Below are positions 1 through 7,142 of a DNA stretch of 8,453 bases, piece after piece (position 1 is the stretch's first letter; each line of letters begins with the position of its first letter). The position numbers and the translations under genes are program-made. The DNA is from Nitrospiraceae bacterium UBA2166. GTDB taxonomy: Bacteria > Nitrospirota > Nitrospiria > Nitrospirales > UBA2166. Below the pieces are notes generated by a model that saw nothing but the letters and a program-made list of their open reading frames with translations, searched no databases and was not told where the DNA came from. The DNA lies in assembly GCA_002328825.1 (NCBI GenBank), contig DCWI01000094.1:1-8453 (forward strand). Direction: 5' to 3'.

Positions 1-78
1 GAACGCTCAACATTCCTCGTGGTTGATGGTAGATGTTGCTTTTAGCAAAATTTGAACGCACATATTAAAATAATTTAT
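1..78. other. Left-edge intergenic stretch, no gene supported
   Basis: This AT-rich stretch lies downstream of the last operon gene. On the leftward strand it holds only a very short open frame that stops after 19 codons. A second possible start at the extreme edge follows a GAGGA-like sequence but is too truncated to judge. A weak 4-bp stem (TTGC/GCAA around 37-48) is not followed by a T-run, so I do not call a terminator. Whether the operon continues leftward cannot be decided from this window. Confidence 0.4.
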
Positions 79-2178
79 TTAAAAACCACTTTCTTGTAAT
101 ATGATGCCAGCAACATAGGTGATAAAATTATTAAATAAACTATGCTTTTTACCAGCAACATGAACAAAGCCTGGGGTTTGTAACTTAATGTTTTGCTTCA
201 TGTCGAGTGGTGTAAAGTTAATTTTGTAATAAGCCTTCTCAGGATGATAAGCTGACGTCGCACCGCTTGCTTCCCGTGTTGCAATTGGACCTCCATGCAG
301 TGAAGAAAGAGATGGGTAAGGGAGTTGGCTGATAGCAGATTCATCAATGGAAAGAGCATGCAAATGAATTGCGTCATGCTGCCCTGTACTGGGAATAAAC
401 GTTGCAGCACTATCAAGGGTAAACTTATTTAAATACTCCTCGGGAATAAAAGCGATAACACTTTGTGTATCTGAGTTAATGATATTTATTAACTTATCTT
501 TGTTGTTGATCCACTGATCAAGAGAAAGGTTTGCCATGTTCCTAACATTACCTTTGATAGGAGCAATGATGGTAAGTTTTGATTGTAAACGATACAATCC
601 CTCCAGTTCGGTTTCCAAAGAGAGTAATTTTTGTTCTAATAAAAGAATATCGTTTACACTAATATTGTTTTGACGTTTTAGTTGCGTTTGCAGTAATTCT
701 TTTTTGATTGATGCAATTTTGATTTGTTGAAGGAGTTCACGGGATTCTAGTTCCAGGAGAATGTCCCCTTTGTTTACTTCCGTATTCTTGTGTGCAAGAA
801 TAGCTTTCACTTTGGCAGGATAGGGGGAATAGAGAGTAATGTTGTTATGTAAAGTATAGACAGCGGGAAGTTTAAGAGATGATTTCCACGGAACAAAAAC
901 AAGCGACCCCAGCAAAACTAGTATAATCAAGGAACGAATTGTTTGAATATTTATTTTCAAGCGGTGTTTCATCTTATACCATTGAAACATTTCCCGGAAA
1001 ATGGGAAGCGCGATGAACCAACCAATTGCTATGGTAAACAAGATAATCCCCAATACCTTGAAGGTAAAAAAATAGATCACCAAGGCAATTCCTAAAAACA
1101 AAAGAAAACGATAAATCCAGGTAAACCAAGCATAAATAATAAAGATCCATTGCTTGGAGGAAGTTAAAAGTTCCGGTGGGGCGTTATGCATGCCAAAAAG
1201 TAATTCACGGAGCTTCCAGCGCGCAAGTTCAAAGGAGCGTGGTTGAAGGTTATCGGCTTTGAGCCAGTCCGACAAAATGTAATAACCGTCAAAACGCATA
1301 AAGGGGGTTAAGTTAACACTGAGGGATGTAATCCAACTCGTGGTCGCGATAAAAAAAGCTATGCTTTTGAAAGTTCCATCCGGCATCACACTCCAAACAA
1401 ACGTTGCTATTAATGCCAGGTGCAATTCGGTGACAATGCCTGCAAAGTTAATTAGCAAACGTTCATGGTGGTTCCTCAGTTTCCACGCATCGGTGGTATC
1501 AGTATACAAAATAGGAATACAAACAAGAAATGCAATTCCCATGGAGGAAACACTACATCCGTAATATTTGGCAACATACGCATGACCTAGCTCGTGCAGG
1601 GATTTAACAACGATAATGGCAAGGCCATATAAAAATAACCCTTGCCAGGAAAAAAAATACATAAAGGTTTGCCAAAAAGATTCCCATTGCTGGGTTAGGG
1701 CGTAAATACCAAAAGCTCCTAAAATATAAATGCTGTAGCGTAGAAGTTTGGAAGCAAATATTGTAACATAGGGAAGGGTACGGTGAAGCCATTGATCGGG
1801 GCGAACAAGAGGAAGGCGAAAAAACAAGTAACTGTAAATAAGTTGAAGCAACCAATTTTTTTTGATTTTATTTTTTTGCAAGACTAGCTGGTTGATACCC
1901 TGATGGGATGACTGAATGATTAAGTTGTTATTAATGAGAAAGTTTTTAAAGCGTTGAAATTCTTCCGTACTAATTTCCAACCCCTTTTTTTTAAGAACTT
2001 CAAAGAAGCTTTCCTCTTGCTTTCCCCCTTGCCAATATCGTATTAATCGGAATGAAGTTAGCCCAACGGCAAAATATTTATTTCGCAGAGCATCGTAAAT
2101 AAGCCAGGATGGAGACCCATCTTCCCTAGCATTTCCCCTGATTACTTCCAAATTCTCTCTTAGGTAAGGAAGAATCAT
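79..2178 (-). CDS. M50 (site-2-protease-like) zinc metallopeptidase fused to a HlyD-type adaptor domain
   Basis: The predicted protein is a 699-residue inner-membrane protein. Residues about 1-92 form a soluble region whose pattern (SWLIYD..RNKYFAVG..., then helices ending NNLIIQ) resembles the PqqD/RRE winged-helix fold. Hydrophobic segments at about 137-160, 171-192, 208-225, 242-264, 272-290, 345-370, 375-392 and 413-430 make it polytopic. HELGH (195-199) gives two zinc-binding His and the catalytic Glu. NLTPFMRFDGYY (289-300) supplies the distal Asp297, so the metallopeptidase site looks intact. After the last helix, preceded by Lys/Arg-rich KMKHRLK (402-408, positive inside), a periplasmic part has a lipoyl-like half (about 446-480), a helical hairpin (480-535) and the second beta half, with GGPIA near 629-633. 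The overall architecture matches proteins annotated as putative peptide zinc metalloproteases with biotin/lipoyl-like domains. The ATG overlaps the stop of the upstream gene as ATGA (2175-2178), implying translational coupling. A hydrophobic stretch near the C-terminus (682-694) is unexplained. The substrate is unknown; the divergent giant protein is the obvious candidate by context. Confidence 0.9.
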   Translation of the reverse strand: MILPYLRENLEVIRGNAREDGSPSWLIYDALRNKYFAVGLTSFRLIRYWQGGKQEESFFEVLKKKGLEISTEEFQRFKNFLINNNLIIQSSHQGINQLVLQKNKIKKNWLLQLIYSYLFFRLPLVRPDQWLHRTLPYVTIFASKLLRYSIYILGAFGIYALTQQWESFWQTFMYFFSWQGLFLYGLAIIVVKSLHELGHAYVAKYYGCSVSSMGIAFLVCIPILYTDTTDAWKLRNHHERLLINFAGIVTELHLALIATFVWSVMPDGTFKSIAFFIATTSWITSLSVNLTPFMRFDGYYILSDWLKADNLQPRSFELARWKLRELLFGMHNAPPELLTSSKQWIFIIYAWFTWIYRFLLFLGIALVIYFFTFKVLGIILFTIAIGWFIALPIFREMFQWYKMKHRLKINIQTIRSLIILVLLGSLVFVPWKSSLKLPAVYTLHNNITLYSPYPAKVKAILAHKNTEVNKGDILLELESRELLQQIKIASIKKELLQTQLKRQNNISVNDILLLEQKLLSLETELEGLYRLQSKLTIIAPIKGNVRNMANLSLDQWINNKDKLINIINSDTQSVIAFIPEEYLNKFTLDSAATFIPSTGQHDAIHLHALSIDESAISQLPYPSLSSLHGGPIATREASGATSAYHPEKAYYKINFTPLDMKQNIKLQTPGFVHVAGKKHSLFNNFITYVAGIILQESGF

Positions 2179-3512
2179 ACACCTACCAACTGTCTTAGTA
2201 CAAGAAGGGGTTTGCGAAATAGGTAATAAAACAGACTTACTCGTGATCCATATATTTTGGAAGTTCCTTGCAATCCTATTCGCGGTGAATCAAATCCTGA
2301 ATCAAGGCTGGCATGCAACTTATAGGCCAGTATTCCCTCGGGAGACAGTTCCGGCTCAAAACTGCTACGAATAATTTTTCCCCTTAGGGGTGCTAAAGGA
2401 TTAATGTCCAGAAACATCTTAACCAAAGAATTATTTTCTATGACAACAGCATCCTTAACAGGTAACCATACCAAGAATTCTATTTGATTGGGATCTGCAA
2501 TGGTAATGATGCGTTCTCCCACGGCAACTGGCCTTCCTTTCCAATCTTCTAGATCATTCACTATGGCTACACCGGTTGAGAGAGCATGAATACGCGATGT
2601 TTCCAATCGCTCTTGTGCGTAATTGAGTTCGACTTCTCGTAACTCAACGTGTGCCATCAGTTCTGCCAAGCGTGATTTTTCCTTGGGGTCTGTAAAGGAA
2701 GCTTGACGGCTGCGTAGCAACTCTGTTTTCGCTACATTTAAAGTGCGCTCCGCTAAATTGACTTGATTGATTAGTTCGCTGTCCTCTAAAAGAACTAATA
2801 GATCATTCTTGTTGACGGAATCATTGTTCCGCACAACAATCTCCTTAATGACCGCGTCATAAGGCGAGGTAATTATTATGGGATCTTTGGGTATTACTTC
2901 AACGGGTGAAGTGGTGGTCATCGTTATGCGGAGAAAAAGACACCCAACAATAATCAAAAGGGCAAACCACTTAATTTTTCCTCCCCAAAAAAAATTTCGC
3001 AGCGAAAAAACAAAAGAGTGAGAGCGAAAACTGTTGAATGCATGGCCATACGTGCCGGACACATGACGGAGAAGCTCCATTTCATTTTCAGTAAAGGCTT
3101 GGTCTCGGCATAAAATTAATAAACCTTCTTGTCCGTATTGAACAGAATAGAGAGGAAGAACCAGTATCAGGGAAGGCATGTTTTGCGGTTGAACTAAATT
3201 TTGATCGCGGGCAAAATCCTGTAAGTTAAGTGACAGTACCTCATTGTTAGGCAAGAATTTTTTATGATTGATAACCTTTTCCATAAAGGTCACCACCGGA
3301 GCCGTCCTGTCCACTGCGGGCAAATCAGACAGGCTTTGCACCGTAAATTTTTTTGAGGATCGCTGTTGAAGAAGAAAGGCATAACTGTAATCCACCACAT
3401 CTCTTGTATGATTGACAAGTGTGAATTGAAACTCATCTACAGTGCGGGCCTCCCGAACTTTTTTTTCAAGGCCAAGAAGTCTGGATATTTTTATGTCGGT
3501 ATTTTCTATCAA
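2175..3512 (-). CDS. GAF-like domain plus membrane-anchored HlyD-type adaptor
   Basis: The predicted protein has 445 residues. Residues about 18-165 look like a cytoplasmic GAF-type sensory domain: alternating helices and strands, with YSYAFLLQQ near 42-50, LILVLPLYS near 115-123, then a closing helix. One transmembrane helix follows at about 182-196, preceded by Lys179/Lys181, so the N-terminus should be cytoplasmic. The periplasmic part has a lipoyl-like half (about 208-243), a coiled-coil hairpin (about 243-305), the second lipoyl half (308-340) and beta-barrel segments. The C-terminus, IGLQGTSKIYGSRVSLFYYL then FRKPL, is typical of HlyD-like adaptors that sit beside M50-adaptor fusions. 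The start is TTG at 3510-3512, embedded in TTGA with the stop of the upstream gene. I find no in-frame ATG close by; the first internal Met is residue 112, inside the GAF region. The unusual start suggests coupled and possibly reduced translation. Its GAF ligand cannot be inferred. It probably pairs with the M50 fusion and the small adaptor in one trans-envelope assembly. Confidence 0.85.
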   Translation of the reverse strand: MIENTDIKISRLLGLEKKVREARTVDEFQFTLVNHTRDVVDYSYAFLLQQRSSKKFTVQSLSDLPAVDRTAPVVTFMEKVINHKKFLPNNEVLSLNLQDFARDQNLVQPQNMPSLILVLPLYSVQYGQEGLLILCRDQAFTENEMELLRHVSGTYGHAFNSFRSHSFVFSLRNFFWGGKIKWFALLIIVGCLFLRITMTTTSPVEVIPKDPIIITSPYDAVIKEIVVRNNDSVNKNDLLVLLEDSELINQVNLAERTLNVAKTELLRSRQASFTDPKEKSRLAELMAHVELREVELNYAQERLETSRIHALSTGVAIVNDLEDWKGRPVAVGERIITIADPNQIEFLVWLPVKDAVVIENNSLVKMFLDINPLAPLRGKIIRSSFEPELSPEGILAYKLHASLDSGFDSPRIGLQGTSKIYGSRVSLFYYLFRKPLLVLRQLVGV

Positions 3513-4264
3513 AACAAAACGGTACCACTCATACCAGGGAGCAAATCATCATAGCGTTGATTAAATACCGCCCTCAACTCAATGGTTTGACTGGCCGCAT
3601 CGACGGTTGCCCCTATGGCTTTAATGGTTGCTTCCACCTGTCCCCCCGTTTCATCAATAATGATTTTAACCTGATGATCTAACTCTAACCACTGCAACCA
3701 ATGACTCGGCACCACAATCATGGCTTCCAGAATAGCGTCTCCAACAATATCCATGAGGGGCTGCTGCTGTTGAATGCTGGCGTGCTCATCAACATAGATG
3801 TCTATGATTCGTCCATCAAAGGGCGCATGAATGGTGCAGCGCTCAAGATTTAAATCGGTAATCGATAATTCCGCACGTGCTTTTTCTACCGCTACTTTCG
3901 AGAGTTCCACCTCAAGATTACCAATAGATTTCATGGTCAACAACTGCCTGTTATTTTTAAGTGTTAATTGAGCGCTTTCAAAATTTGCAGCCATGACATC
4001 GCGTTGCGCCTCATATAGATCGCAATTAAAGATGATTAATTTGTCTCCCTTTTGAAAAGATTCGCTTTTAAGAAAGGAAATGGTTTGAATGCGGGCAGCA
4101 ATTTCACTTGAGATCGCAACTTTCTCCGTGGCAATGACAAGAGCCCGGGATTCCAAATTCTCTTTCGCCTGGACCGATGTCCACGCTAGCATCAGGAAGA
4201 GCAAACACATCTGTTGAACAATATGACAAAATCCCAAAGAATATTTTTTCTTATTGTGTATCAT
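3509..4264 (-). CDS. Small periplasmic adaptor protein (HlyD/RND membrane-fusion type) with signal peptide
   Basis: The predicted protein has 251 residues, shorter than usual adaptors (about 350-400). A Sec signal peptide is visible: Lys-rich start, hydrophobic core about 18-29, likely cleavage after VQA at 33. No lipobox cysteine is present, so it should be soluble in the periplasm. A first lipoyl half lies at about 42-80 (ISSEIAARIQTISF). A helical hairpin follows at about 82-138, then the second lipoyl half at about 142-175 (CTIHAPFDGRI). A beta-barrel region ends in LLPGMSGTVL, the usual end of the barrel in RND-type adaptors. It lacks the membrane-proximal domain found in full-length RND adaptors, so it stops where those proteins would continue. 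The ATG overlaps the upstream stop as ATGA (4261-4264); a weak TAGG lies upstream of it. It sits between the binding protein gene and the GAF-adaptor gene and likely bridges to the TolC-like channel encoded two genes upstream. Confidence 0.87.
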   Translation of the reverse strand: MIHNKKKYSLGFCHIVQQMCLLFLMLAWTSVQAKENLESRALVIATEKVAISSEIAARIQTISFLKSESFQKGDKLIIFNCDLYEAQRDVMAANFESAQLTLKNNRQLLTMKSIGNLEVELSKVAVEKARAELSITDLNLERCTIHAPFDGRIIDIYVDEHASIQQQQPLMDIVGDAILEAMIVVPSHWLQWLELDHQVKIIIDETGGQVEATIKAIGATVDAASQTIELRAVFNQRYDDLLPGMSGTVLF

Positions 4265-5583
4265 GGATTGCCTATGGGATTGACGATCCAGGTGTTGTTG
4301 GGGGATACCTGATTTAAGGCATACATACCTGTTACATCCCCGTGTTGATCAAAGTTCAAGGATCCCGATGCTCCCTCGTAGTCAATATCCATTCCAGCCA
4401 AAAGCATTTGTACAGCCAAGTCCCAGTCCCCTGGATATATTTTGTACCCTGGAGGGTTTGCCACCGATCGCAGGCTGTCGCTTAAACTAATTTCTGTCTC
4501 TGGGGCTGTCTTTTCATCAAGCAGCACGCTGCGGTGCTGGAGGGCAAGAGCTACTAGCATCGTGGTATCAAAGCTTGTTGCCGCATAGGGAGAGTAGGGA
4601 TTTAAGCCTGCAAGTTGCATCATAAATGCATAACTCTCATACTCAGGTGAATTTTGGGAAGTCACTTGTGTCATTATGGTAATTTCCTCATGCATGTTAT
4701 AGGGAATTACTAAAGCAGTGGCAACTGTGCCAATAAAGTTTTTTATTTCATCAGTGAACATGCTGTCTGTGCCGTAGAGATGCGAAAATATTTTTGCCTC
4801 ACCTATTTCCTGCTGCTTTGCGTGCACGGTAAGGAGAAAGCGCTGAAACAGTTCCACTGTCTCTGTATTACCGTGCGCAATCAGCACCAAGGCGGGTTGG
4901 TTGGCAATCGCGGCGGTATCAATGAAAGCGTCAATAAGCACTTGGTCTATAAAAGTCTCCGCAGATAAGCGTTGTTTGTAAAGCACTTTTCCTCCTTGAT
5001 CAGTAAATTCTTGTAAAAATATTTGCGATAAGGTTTGATTATACGGATCCGTCTCATAGAGAACTAAAACCTCTCTCACCTCTTTTGAAAGAAGATACTT
5101 GATAAGAGTGTGGATTTGTTGGGCATCCGAGGGCACGGTGCGAAAGACCAAGTCCTTATCGTTTAGAAAAGAAATCTCCGGTGCGCTGGCAGAGGGGGAA
5201 ATTAATAAGACATCTTTTGGAACAGTGACAAGCTTTGCTACTCTTTCTGCAGCTAAAGAACAGGTCGGTCCAATGACAGCTTCAGGGGAAAATTTTTTTA
5301 TGAGAAGCGCTGCAACGGCAAGTGATCGTTCGGGGTGGCACATGGTATCAGCAGATTGGATTTCCAGTAACCCTTCCCCCACGATGCCAATTCCGTCCTT
5401 GTTAATGTGATCAACTACCACTTGTTGCGCCTCCGCCATGATTTGGGAAACTTTACTGAGATGTCCAGACTGCGCACTCAGTGATCCCACAGTTACCTCC
5501 GCAAGTGTTGCTAAAGACAGTCCTCCTATGAGAATGATGTTGGTCAGAAAAAGAACCATAAAATTAAATCTTTTATTCCGCAT
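4261..5583 (-). CDS. Type 1 periplasmic binding protein, LivJ-like (branched-chain amino acid/urea family fold)
   Basis: From the chosen start the protein has 440 residues. Residues 1-28 form a signal peptide (MRNKRFNF then a hydrophobic core, cleavage likely after LATLA). The mature part has the Peripla_BP_6 layout. SADTMCHPERSLAVAALLI and AVIGPTCSLAAERVA carry Cys81 and Cys107, matching the disulfide-bearing loop of LivJ-type proteins. LLISPSASAPEIS and VFRTVPSDAQQ cover the first ligand-side strands. The C-terminal YEGASGSLNFDQHGDVTGMYAL is the family's closing motif. A longer frame could begin at 5628, but ATG at 5581-5583 has a strong GGGGAG ribosome site six bases upstream and puts the signal peptide at the N-terminus, so I choose it. 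It overlaps the TolC gene end by 11 bases. No ABC permease or ATPase gene is in the window, so classical uptake is unlikely from these neighbours alone. A sensory or structural role in the export complex is inference. The ligand is unknown, though an amino-acid-like molecule is plausible from the family. Confidence 0.87.
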   Translation of the reverse strand: MRNKRFNFMVLFLTNIILIGGLSLATLAEVTVGSLSAQSGHLSKVSQIMAEAQQVVVDHINKDGIGIVGEGLLEIQSADTMCHPERSLAVAALLIKKFSPEAVIGPTCSLAAERVAKLVTVPKDVLLISPSASAPEISFLNDKDLVFRTVPSDAQQIHTLIKYLLSKEVREVLVLYETDPYNQTLSQIFLQEFTDQGGKVLYKQRLSAETFIDQVLIDAFIDTAAIANQPALVLIAHGNTETVELFQRFLLTVHAKQQEIGEAKIFSHLYGTDSMFTDEIKNFIGTVATALVIPYNMHEEITIMTQVTSQNSPEYESYAFMMQLAGLNPYSPYAATSFDTTMLVALALQHRSVLLDEKTAPETEISLSDSLRSVANPPGYKIYPGDWDLAVQMLLAGMDIDYEGASGSLNFDQHGDVTGMYALNQVSPNNTWIVNPIGNP

Positions 5584-7066
5584 TTTTTTCTCCCCACGCA
5601 TTAAAGTTGTTTTTAATTGTTTTGGCAAGGTCTGTTAGGTTAATCGTATGCACATCTTGCGGGACAAGGTCAAGACCCACAGAAGCGTACATCCGGCCAA
5701 TGCTATGCTGCAGATTTGCATAGGCCTTGTCCTTTCGCATCATGGCAAGCAAGGTATTGGCTTCCTCCCGGATGATTTCCAGTTCACCGAATTTTTCAAA
5801 TGTCCTGCCCGCGCGGTACTGATCGCGGATTCGCATATTCACTTCGTAATAGTTTTCCAGGGTTGTGAAGGCATCTAGTGATTGGGCATAATGAATGTTG
5901 GCAAGATGTACCTGGGATAGGATGGTCATGGCGAGGGCAAGGCGCTGCTTGGCCACTATGTTCTCTCTTGCCAGGCTAGCCTTTTTTATTGAGGAAGCCG
6001 AGAAAACATCAAGAAGATTGGCGCCAATGCGGGCGCCATACTCGACATTATTGCTATTTAATAAGTACTGGTTATTGCTGTAGGTCCAGGTGGTATTGAA
6101 TTGCAGTCCAGGAATCAGCGCCAGCATGGACCCCTTGGTGTCCTCCACGGAGATGCGTTGCTGGTATAAATTTTCCCGCATCTCGGGGCGGTACGTAAGA
6201 GCGTTCTTTTCCATCACAATCAGATTCATTTTTGTTGGACGAAGCGGGGTATCGGTTGCCACTAGGTTGTATTCCTCCTTAGGCAACAACCCCATGAGTT
6301 TACCCAGCTGGACGGGAGCATTGAGGAGTTCATCTCTTTGGTTTTGAAGACGAAACTGAATATCAAGGAGTTCGCGTTGATACTTGAGCGCCTCAAGAGG
6401 GGATTCAAGAAGCAGTGATTCAATATGGGCGGAATTCTGAAGGGCAACATCGATGCGTTCCAAAACAGGGATCATATCATTAAGAATCTGGTTGGCCGAC
6501 ACGGCGTTCCAATAGGCGATGATCACATCACGGGTGATATTGTGGATGGCCTTGCGCTCCAACTCCTTGGCAATCAAATAACGGTCGGCGTTCTGGCCGG
6601 CCCGGATATAGGAGAGACCGAAATCAAGGGCGTTCCAGGTAAAGCCCAGATCGGCATTCGAGGCTTTTTTCTCCGTCGAAGTGGTGTAGGTCGGACTGTC
6701 GCCAACCGCCTCCGCCTCCCCGCCTGTAACCGTCACGCTGGTGGAGGAAGAATACTTGTCTGTCTGTTCATATCCCGCGTTAGCCGCCAGTTTAGGCAGC
6801 ATGCCAAAGCGAACCAAGTCCACCTGCCGGTTGGCAAGCGCCGCTTCCATGATCTTTACCCTAAGGTCGCGGTTGTTTTTGATCGCCAAGGCGATTGCCG
6901 TGTACAGATCAATCTCGCGGGTGGTAAAGGCAGACGGATTGGCAATCTGCTCAATGGCATCCGAAACCTCCTCCCGCACTTCCAAGGATTTCAAGGGATT
7001 GGGAAGGCGCGTACATGAAGCCGCTACTAGAAGCACAATAAGAAGTACCGGGAAAATTTTATTCAT
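5573..7066 (-). CDS. TolC-family outer-membrane efflux lipoprotein (OprM/NodT-like)
   Basis: The predicted protein has 497 residues, close to the usual size for lipoprotein TolC homologues. A type II signal is present: hydrophobic stretch 4-16 and a lipobox LVAASC with Cys18. The following residue is Thr, not Asp, consistent with outer-membrane sorting. Two outer-membrane efflux repeats are visible. Repeat one spans about 52-262: LYTAIALAIKNN, MLPKLAANAGYEQ, an extracellular-loop-like Ser/Thr/Gly-rich stretch near 105-133, then DLGFTWNALDFG. Repeat two spans about 284-465: RPEMRENLYQQRISVEDTKG, PGLQFNTTWTYSNN, IGANLLDVFSAS, long helices, YRAGRTFEKFGELEII. It would form the trimeric exit duct through outer membrane and periplasm. 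It is first in the operon, so the AT-rich gap 7067-7142 should carry its promoter. ATG at 7064-7066 gives the signal peptide directly, though no good Shine-Dalgarno precedes it (a run of A/T). Its upstream half is richer in G+C than the distal operon genes. Confidence 0.92.
   Translation of the reverse strand: MNKIFPVLLIVLLVAASCTRLPNPLKSLEVREEVSDAIEQIANPSAFTTREIDLYTAIALAIKNNRDLRVKIMEAALANRQVDLVRFGMLPKLAANAGYEQTDKYSSSTSVTVTGGEAEAVGDSPTYTTSTEKKASNADLGFTWNALDFGLSYIRAGQNADRYLIAKELERKAIHNITRDVIIAYWNAVSANQILNDMIPVLERIDVALQNSAHIESLLLESPLEALKYQRELLDIQFRLQNQRDELLNAPVQLGKLMGLLPKEEYNLVATDTPLRPTKMNLIVMEKNALTYRPEMRENLYQQRISVEDTKGSMLALIPGLQFNTTWTYSNNQYLLNSNNVEYGARIGANLLDVFSASSIKKASLARENIVAKQRLALAMTILSQVHLANIHYAQSLDAFTTLENYYEVNMRIRDQYRAGRTFEKFGELEIIREEANTLLAMMRKDKAYANLQHSIGRMYASVGLDLVPQDVHTINLTDLAKTIKNNFNAWGEKNAE
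5590..5595 (-). promoter_or_regulatory. Strong ribosome binding site for the binding-protein gene
   Basis: Read on the leftward strand this is GGGGAG followed by six A residues and then ATG (5581-5583). Its quality and spacing decide the start against the longer frame from 5628. The site lies inside the last codons of the TolC-family gene, so translation of the two genes is likely linked. Confidence 0.8.
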
Positions 7067-7142
7067 AAAAAAAAAGAACTAATATAAAATTGCTAATTAA
7101 ACTACTGTTATTGAGAAGGAATATCGTATAAAATTTATTAAT
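7067..7142. promoter_or_regulatory. Divergent AT-rich promoter region
   Basis: These 76 bases separate two head-to-head genes, so promoters for both should lie here. Rightward, TATAAA at 7127-7132 is the best -10 candidate; a start site a few bases later would give a near-leaderless message for the gene at 7143. Leftward, TATATT (reverse of 7081-7086) is a -10 candidate that again leaves only a few bases before ATG at 7066. I see no convincing -35 box at 16-18 bases for either. No Shine-Dalgarno lies at proper distance before either start codon; AAGGA at 7116-7120 is over 20 bases from the rightward ATG. Position is well supported, exact elements are not. Confidence 0.55.
7083..7134. repeat. 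Two copies of TATAAAAT, 44 bases apart
   Basis: The octamer TATAAAAT occurs at 7083-7090 and 7127-7134, four helical turns apart start to start. In such AT-rich DNA it may be chance, but one copy overlaps each of the proposed -10 regions of the divergent genes. It could be a promoter element or a regulator site. Confidence 0.25.

Noticed and set aside
30..60. Possible transcription terminator downstream of the M50 gene
   Set aside because: The only stem seen is four base pairs and has no following T-run on the leftward strand.
4261..5583. Reading the binding protein as part of an amino-acid uptake operon
   Set aside because: No permease or ATPase genes flank it, and its overlaps link it to TolC and adaptor genes instead.
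5584..5628. Longer start for the binding-protein gene at 5626-5628
   Set aside because: It would put 15 extra polar residues before the signal peptide and overlap the TolC gene by 56 bases. The ATG at 5581-5583 has a strong ribosome site at ideal spacing.
6425..7018. A 197-codon rightward open frame opposite the TolC gene
   Set aside because: It lies wholly antisense to a well-supported gene in its G+C-rich half, where long shadow frames are expected. Its translation shows no recognisable domain and no ribosome site was seen.
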